In this document: positions 60,501 through 64,000 of the stretch, piece by piece | Layout of the letters: each line of letters begins with the position of its first letter | How positions within the stretch are numbered: the stretch's first letter is position 1 | Assembly: GCA_964410625.1 (NCBI GenBank) | Contig: CAYPHY010000028.1 | Location: forward strand, 1 to 64,000 | Direction of reading: 5' to 3' | Source: CAYPHY01 sp964410625 | GTDB taxonomy: Bacteria > Chloroflexota > Anaerolineae > Promineifilales > Promineifilaceae | DNA length: 64,000 nt | The notes under the pieces: generated by a model | What the model was told of the DNA's origin: nothing | The model's input: the letters and a program-made list of their open reading frames with translations, nothing else | Database searches by the model: none | Translations under genes and position numbers: made by a program

Positions 60501-61529
60501 TTCCGCGCCATTACTCCTGTGTTTGATGGGGCGAACGAAGGCGAGATTGCGGCCGAATTGGCCCGCGCCTGGTTGATTGATCGCGCCTGGAGTGTCGCTT
60601 CTGATTGGGCATGGGAGTGGCTGGAAGAAATTGAATATGATATGGCACTGCTACAAAATGATGAGCAAGCACGCCGTACTTTTGTAGTGGCCTGGCTGAG
60701 TGAGCTGGGGTATGACGCCGAGCAGTTGGAGACGGACGAACAGTATGCGCGGTTAGCAGTTGCTCGCGAATGGCTGCGTGATCGCGGATATGAAGCGCTA
60801 GAGATCTTCCCTGATAATCCTGATTCTTTGCCGAAGGTGGAGTGGGAGTCGTTGGATCGTCAGGCGGTTGAGGCTTGTACGCGGGAGTGGTATGCGCTGA
60901 TGCTGGAAAAGCACGGCGAGTATCTGCCCGAAGCGTTACGGGTTGATCCGGCGACCACGGATGTGGATGAACTACAGCGTTTAGCTTTCCAGATCACTAT
61001 TGAAACCCATGAACCACTGCCAACGTTGGGCAAGGAAAAGCTGATTGATGGGAAGACGGGACGGCCGTTCGACCAGCCGGTGACGGTGGGCGTTCTGCAT
61101 ATGTTGAAGCTGGCCCACCTGGTGGAAGACAAGGCTCATGCCCGTTCCACCGGCCCATACTCCCTGGTGACCCAGCAACCGCTGGGCGGCAAGGCGCAGT
61201 TTGGCGGCCAACGCTTTGGTGAAATGGAAGTGTGGGCGTTGGAAGCTTATGGCGCGGCACATACCCTGCAGGAGATGCTGACGGTCAAGTCGGACGATGT
61301 GCAGGGGCGTGTGAAGACCTATGAGGCGATTGTTAAGAATGAGACAATCGAGGAACCGGGCGTTCCGGCGTCGTTCCGCGTGTTGGTAAAAGAGTTGCAG
61401 AGCCTGGGGTTGGCGGTAGAGGCCGTGACCGAGGGTGGCGATGTGATTCGCTTTGGCAAGGATGATGATAAGCGCAACAGCCGCAAGTGGGCGGGTGATG
61501 GCGATTTCTTGTCAAGACGCGATCTTTAA
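57594..61529 (+). CDS. rpoB: RNA polymerase beta subunit with a lineage-specific insertion
   Basis: Catalytic core subunit of RNA polymerase, 1311 aa. Landmarks: SYARTTHPMELPTLIDVQLD at the start, the rifampicin region FGSSQLSQFMEQANPLAELT with HKRTLSALGPGG, the KMAGRHGNKGVISKIVPLED active-site block, and the C-terminal GPYSLVTQQPLGGKAQFGGQ. Between PVFDGANEGEIAAE and GKEKLIDGKTG there are about 150 residues (60568-61029) where most bacteria have fewer than 25. The insert is Trp- and Glu-rich and contains a repeated AWLSELGYDA/EWLRDRGYEA-type unit. I prefer ATG 57594 to one 42 bases earlier. rpoC does not follow. Confidence 0.95.
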   Translation: MPSFYTKSYARTTHPMELPTLIDVQLDSFEQFINESLAELFDEISPIESFNGDLKLFFPSKRPETEGFDLTYWFGEPKYSVEECVERDMSYAAPLTVKVMLYSQDTDQSIVQEIFMGDFPLMTPAGTFIINGTERVVVSQLIRSPGAYFEVEEERTTGRPLAMGKLIPDRGAWMEFETRKTDYLTVKFNRKRTVPITLFLRAMAAIDDGLGHPLLKDGSEEEILALFADVDNNGEHLYIQGSLEQEPNWDPNKSIPEQALIEFYKRMRPGDPPTLDNAAQYLQEQLFDSRRYDLAPVGRYKLNKRLHLQDVVPLTHRTITQHDIVNLIRHMIRINNGLEGADDIDHLGNRRVKTVGELIQAKLRVGLRRMERVVRERMSIRDTENPTPISLVNIRPVVAAVREFFGSSQLSQFMEQANPLAELTHKRTLSALGPGGLRRERAGFEVRDVHHSHYGRICPIETPEGPNIGLIGRLATYGRVNRYGFIETPYRRVKNKLSSDDDELVNHDAFVNVVHPETGEIIVAAGEMITADHLEAIREAGIKEVQVKPFLTDDVIYMSADEEDHYTIAQANAKVDERGQFVDARVSSRRNQQFRFSSVQRVDFMDVAPRQIVGVSAALIPFLEHDDANRALMGSNMQRQAVPLLQPDVPIVSTGMELQAARNSGQLVIADTDGEVMSVTGDSIVVSGENGLRTYSLRKYNRSNQNTCIDQQPVVYKGQRVAKGDVLADSSSTRYGELALGQDVLVAFLSWEGGNFEDAILVSEEMVRNDRFTSVHIEKHEVEARDTKLGPEEITYDIPNVSEEALKDLDERGIIRIGAEVNENDILVGKITPKGEKELTPEEKLLRAIFGDKAREVKDSSLRLPNGARGKVVDVQVFDRQHDRDLPAGVETMVRVSVAQRRKISEGDKMAGRHGNKGVISKIVPLEDMPYLSDGTPVSIILSPLGVPGRMNIGQVLETHLGWAASRVGFRAITPVFDGANEGEIAAELARAWLIDRAWSVASDWAWEWLEEIEYDMALLQNDEQARRTFVVAWLSELGYDAEQLETDEQYARLAVAREWLRDRGYEALEIFPDNPDSLPKVEWESLDRQAVEACTREWYALMLEKHGEYLPEALRVDPATTDVDELQRLAFQITIETHEPLPTLGKEKLIDGKTGRPFDQPVTVGVLHMLKLAHLVEDKAHARSTGPYSLVTQQPLGGKAQFGGQRFGEMEVWALEAYGAAHTLQEMLTVKSDDVQGRVKTYEAIVKNETIEEPGVPASFRVLVKELQSLGLAVEAVTEGGDVIRFGKDDDKRNSRKWAGDGDFLSRRDL

Positions 61530-61634
61530 ATATAGAGCTTACGCTTTTTGACACGAATTTCCCGATTTTGTCTTCTATTTCGTGAAATTCGTGTCATTCG
61601 AGTCGAAAAACATAGATCGATTCGCTTCGTGAGA

Positions 61635-61680
61635 GAAAAACGCGCTGGCGTCTTTGAAGAAAGGGTTCCGGCGCGTTTTT
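61635..61680 (+). terminator. Terminator of rpoB
   Basis: AAAAACGCGCTGG (61636-61648) pairs with CCGGCGCGTTTTT (61668-61680) with one G-U pair and a 19-base loop, ending in T6. It shows that the rpoB transcript ends without rpoC. Confidence 0.85.
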
Positions 61681-61797
61681 TGTGCGGAAGGGTGGTGCAG
61701 TTGTCTGTCACGACCCGCACGGCGATGAGTTGCCTGGACAGGCAGTAATTCAGCGAGGTAGCGGCCGTGCGAACGGTGAAAATTTCGCGTATTACCC

Positions 61798-61825
61798 TTG
61801 ACAAGAGAAGTGATTGTGGTATCAT
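61798..61825 (+). promoter_or_regulatory. Promoter of the rpsL-rpsG-fusA operon
   Basis: TTGACA (61798-61803), 16 bases, TATCAT (61820-61825). It gives a leader of about 655 bases before rpsL. Confidence 0.7.
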
Positions 61826-61831
61826 ACTCTT

Positions 61832-62488
61832 TCGTATGTCTGGCTAACTCAGGTAACTAGCACGACTAGGTTACGAACCGAATAGTTTGAATGTACTGGA
61901 GGCCATCGAGTTCAAGCAACGACGATGGCCTCCATTTGTCGGGTCTGTAGGCAAATTGTCTGTAGTGGTGGGGTAGCGCGTTCGTCTCGTTCGTCTACAA
62001 CCTGCTATTTTTTCCATTAAAAGCTAAGTTCTTGCAATTGGGGCTTGCAGAAGCAGCATCTCTGTCGTGCCTCTAGCAGTGGACGCCTAAGCCTAAGGCT
62101 ATGACTTGGTCTGGATGTCTAGATCTAGGACTTAAGCTAGATGCCTAAACCTTAGGCTGGACGCTAACCGGCGTCTACTAACGTTGCTAACGGTTGGCAG
62201 CGTTGACGCTTTCAAGCGTTGAGCCGGTTCCTATTGGTCATTATTGTATTAGTTGACAAGTGAAGACTCACGCCAGGATGCAAAGGGCGCGAAACATTGG
62301 AGCCTTTTGTCTCTTTCGTGGTGTGGGCGCTTTACAGCGTGAATGAGTTAATGTGCGTGGATGGTGGACGAAGCACCACGTGTTCACGCGGTTTTCTTTG
62401 TTTTTACTTGATTTAGATTTGACTTTTGATCGTTCGTTTGTGTTTTGAGCATCCTTAGAAAGGGTGTATTGAAGGAGAAGTATTAACG
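61832..62488 (+). promoter_or_regulatory. Long structured leader of the str operon
   Basis: No believable reading frame. A perfect 12-bp hairpin (TGGAGGCCATCG at 61897-61908 with 61923-61934) is followed by a dense run of complementary words at 62085-62240 (GCCTAAG/CTTAGGC, CTAGATCTAG, ACGCTT/AAGCGT, AACGTTGC/GCAGCGTT). About 100 bases before rpsL comes an imperfect hairpin (62375-62382 with 62385-62392) with T-rich tail. Such a leader could bind S7 or another ribosomal protein for feedback control, as known for the E. coli str operon, but no conserved motif is recognised. Confidence 0.45.
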
Positions 62489-62929
62489 GTGCCTACAATT
62501 AATCAACTTGTACGCAAGGGGCGTAGTGCAAAGAGCAAGAAAAGTGACTCGCCCGCGCTCCAGTGGACGTTTAATGCCTATTCTCAACGACGGACACGGC
62601 AGGCTAAGGGCGCGCCGCAAAAGCGCGGTGTTTGCACCCAGGTGAAGACGATGACGCCCAAGAAGCCTAATTCGGCGTTGCGTAAGGTGGCCCGTGTGCG
62701 GCTGAGTAATCTGATTGAAGTGACGGCGTATATTCCGGGTGAGGGTCATTCTTTGCAGGACCACTCGGTGGTATTGGTGCGTGGCGGCCGTGTGAAGGAT
62801 TTGCCCGGCGTGCGTTACCATATCGTGCGCGGTACGTTGGATGCCGGTGGCGTGGACAATCGCAAGAAGGGGCGTTCTAAGTATGGGACGAAAACCCCGA
62901 AGGCGGGCGCGTCGGCGGGAAGACGGTAA
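62489..62929 (+). CDS. rpsL: Ribosomal protein S12
   Basis: Decoding-centre protein of the small subunit, 146 aa. It starts with GTG (MPTINQLVRKGR) and a GAAGGAG site 12 bases upstream. The decoding loops are the standard ones: TMTPKKPNSALRKVARVRLS and GGRVKDLPGVRYHIVRGTLD, with the lysines linked to streptomycin sensitivity intact. It is longer than the 124-residue E. coli form because of an extra loop WTFNAYSQRRTRQAKG before PQKRGVCT and a longer tail; similar loop variants are known in Gram-positive S12. Confidence 0.97.
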   Translation: MPTINQLVRKGRSAKSKKSDSPALQWTFNAYSQRRTRQAKGAPQKRGVCTQVKTMTPKKPNSALRKVARVRLSNLIEVTAYIPGEGHSLQDHSVVLVRGGRVKDLPGVRYHIVRGTLDAGGVDNRKKGRSKYGTKTPKAGASAGRR

Positions 62930-62930
62930 A

Positions 62931-63026
62931 GGTAAGCGGTGAGCAGTAAGCGGTAGGCGGTTAGCCGATAGAGATTAGGAGACTTTTCTCTGATTACCGG
63001 TAACCGATTACTGAATACTGATTACG
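62931..63026. repeat. Paired heptad arrays between rpsL and rpsG
   Basis: Left: GGTAAGC, GGTGAGC, AGTAAGC, GGTAGGC and GGTTAGC (62931-62965). Right: GATTACC, GGTAACC, GATTACT, GAATACT and GATTACG (62992-63026). The two halves are partly complementary (GGTTAGC/GGTAACC). They fill the whole spacer within a ribosomal operon. Confidence 0.8.
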
Positions 63027-63053
63027 GTTTGAGAGAAATAGGATTAAAGAAAG

Positions 63054-63524
63054 ATGCCAAGACGATATCGTCCTGAGAAGCGCGAGGTTGCGCCTGATCT
63101 ACGCTATAACAGTGTGCGCGTCGCGATGTTTGTGAACCGCATGATGCGTGATGGCAAGAAGAGCGTCGCCGAGCGTGTGATCTATGACAGCTTCAATTTG
63201 ATCGAGGAGCGTGCCAAGCGGCCGGCGATTGATGTGTTTCAAGATGCGATCAATAATGTGATGCCGCAAATTGAAGTGAAGCCGCGTCGTGTGGGTGGCA
63301 CTACCTACCAGGTGCCGGTTCCGGTTGACGGACACCGCCAACTTTCGCTGGCGATGCGCTGGATTTTGGCGGCGTCGCGTGGGCGCAGCGGCCGTTCGAT
63401 GGCCGAGAAGCTGGCGGCCGAATTGATGGATGCGGCGAATAATCAGGGAACGGCCGTGAAGCGTCGTGACGATACCCATCGTATGGCGGAAGCCAACCGG
63501 GCGTTTTCGCATTTTCGTTACTAA
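63054..63524 (+). CDS. rpsG: Ribosomal protein S7
   Basis: Primary binding protein of the 30S head, 156 aa, the usual length. It begins MPRRYRPEKREVAPDLRYNS, contains FVNRMMRDGKKSVAERVIYD and RRVGGTTYQVPVPVDGHRQL, and ends HRMAEANRAFSHFRY as in other S7 proteins. In E. coli it is the translational repressor of its own operon. The ribosome site is weak (AAAGAAAG). Confidence 0.97.
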   Translation: MPRRYRPEKREVAPDLRYNSVRVAMFVNRMMRDGKKSVAERVIYDSFNLIEERAKRPAIDVFQDAINNVMPQIEVKPRRVGGTTYQVPVPVDGHRQLSLAMRWILAASRGRSGRSMAEKLAAELMDAANNQGTAVKRRDDTHRMAEANRAFSHFRY

Positions 63525-63525
63525 A

Positions 63526-63605
63526 GAGGAGACTAAGAGACTGGGAGATGATGAGACTGGTTTGCTCATTTTTTAAGTCTCTCAATCTCTCAGTCTCCCA
63601 ATCTC
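63526..63605. repeat. Inverted pair of heptad arrays before fusA
   Basis: GAGACTA/GGGAGAT-type units (63526-63557) face TCTCAAT/AGTCTCC-type units (63577-63605) across TTTGCTCATTTTTT. The fold would resemble a terminator inside the operon. Same family as around pfkA. Confidence 0.75.
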
Positions 63606-63614
63606 TTTTGAATT

Positions 63615-64000
<386 letters not shown>

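Overview
The window is one continuous stretch of a bacterial chromosome, roughly 55% GC by eye. It most likely comes from a Chloroflexota bacterium of the Anaerolineae/Caldilineae type. The grounds are Pro/Thr-rich linkers on exported proteins, a caa3 oxidase cluster with its own assembly genes, RNase Y, two membrane pyrophosphatases and an acidic protein with repeated D-E-A-x-x-W-L-E units. The phylum call is inference; no 16S gene is present. Two sequence habits run through the whole window: CGGCCG is strongly over-represented, and many gene borders carry degenerate tandem arrays of 7-base units, often as inverted pairs.

Layout. 1-6.1 kb: rluD (cut by the left edge), lspA, a methyltransferase, pfkA, an internally deleted nitroreductase and a GH13 amylase. 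6.2-11.3 kb: two divergent hppA genes of opposite potassium class, with a promoter and a switch-like leader before the rightward copy. 11.3-18.6 kb: a histone-deacetylase-fold protein, the acidic repeat protein, ndk, rsfS and a membrane transglutaminase. 18.7-26.2 kb, leftward: an unknown membrane protein, coxB (with fused cytochrome c), coxA, coxD, coxC, ctaG, SURF1 and a FixH/YtkA-like protein, i.e. a caa3 oxidase and its assembly factors. 26.5-34.4 kb: an ECF sigma factor, then a polymorphic-toxin locus made of a 2015-residue SpvB/RHS protein, a probable immunity gene and an orphan RHS-core remnant.

34.7-48.4 kb: polysaccharide deacetylase, aldo/keto reductase, a small two-gene cassette whose first gene is broken by an amber codon, a DUF3048 lipoprotein, an AIM24 protein, a GT39 mannosyltransferase, RNase Y, recX, recA (with an unexplained 640-base spacer before recX), GNAT, pterin dehydratase, a kinase-like phosphotransferase and initiator tRNA. 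48.5-53.7 kb: a double-MerR regulator, then a TPP riboswitch with terminator driving thiBPQ thiamine uptake. 53.7-57.2 kb: M50 protease, HD protein, TyrA-like dehydrogenase and a glycosyltransferase. 57.2-64 kb: rpoB with a large insertion and no rpoC after it, then a long structured leader and rpsL-rpsG-fusA (cut by the right edge).

The most notable material is the heptad-array system, which has entered coding sequences as well as spacers; the toxin/immunity cassette, which lacks the genome's CGGCCG signature; the paired pyrophosphatases with a switch-like leader; and three long untranslated regions (recA-recX, the rpoB leader and the rpsL leader) that look like structured RNA but match nothing I recognise.
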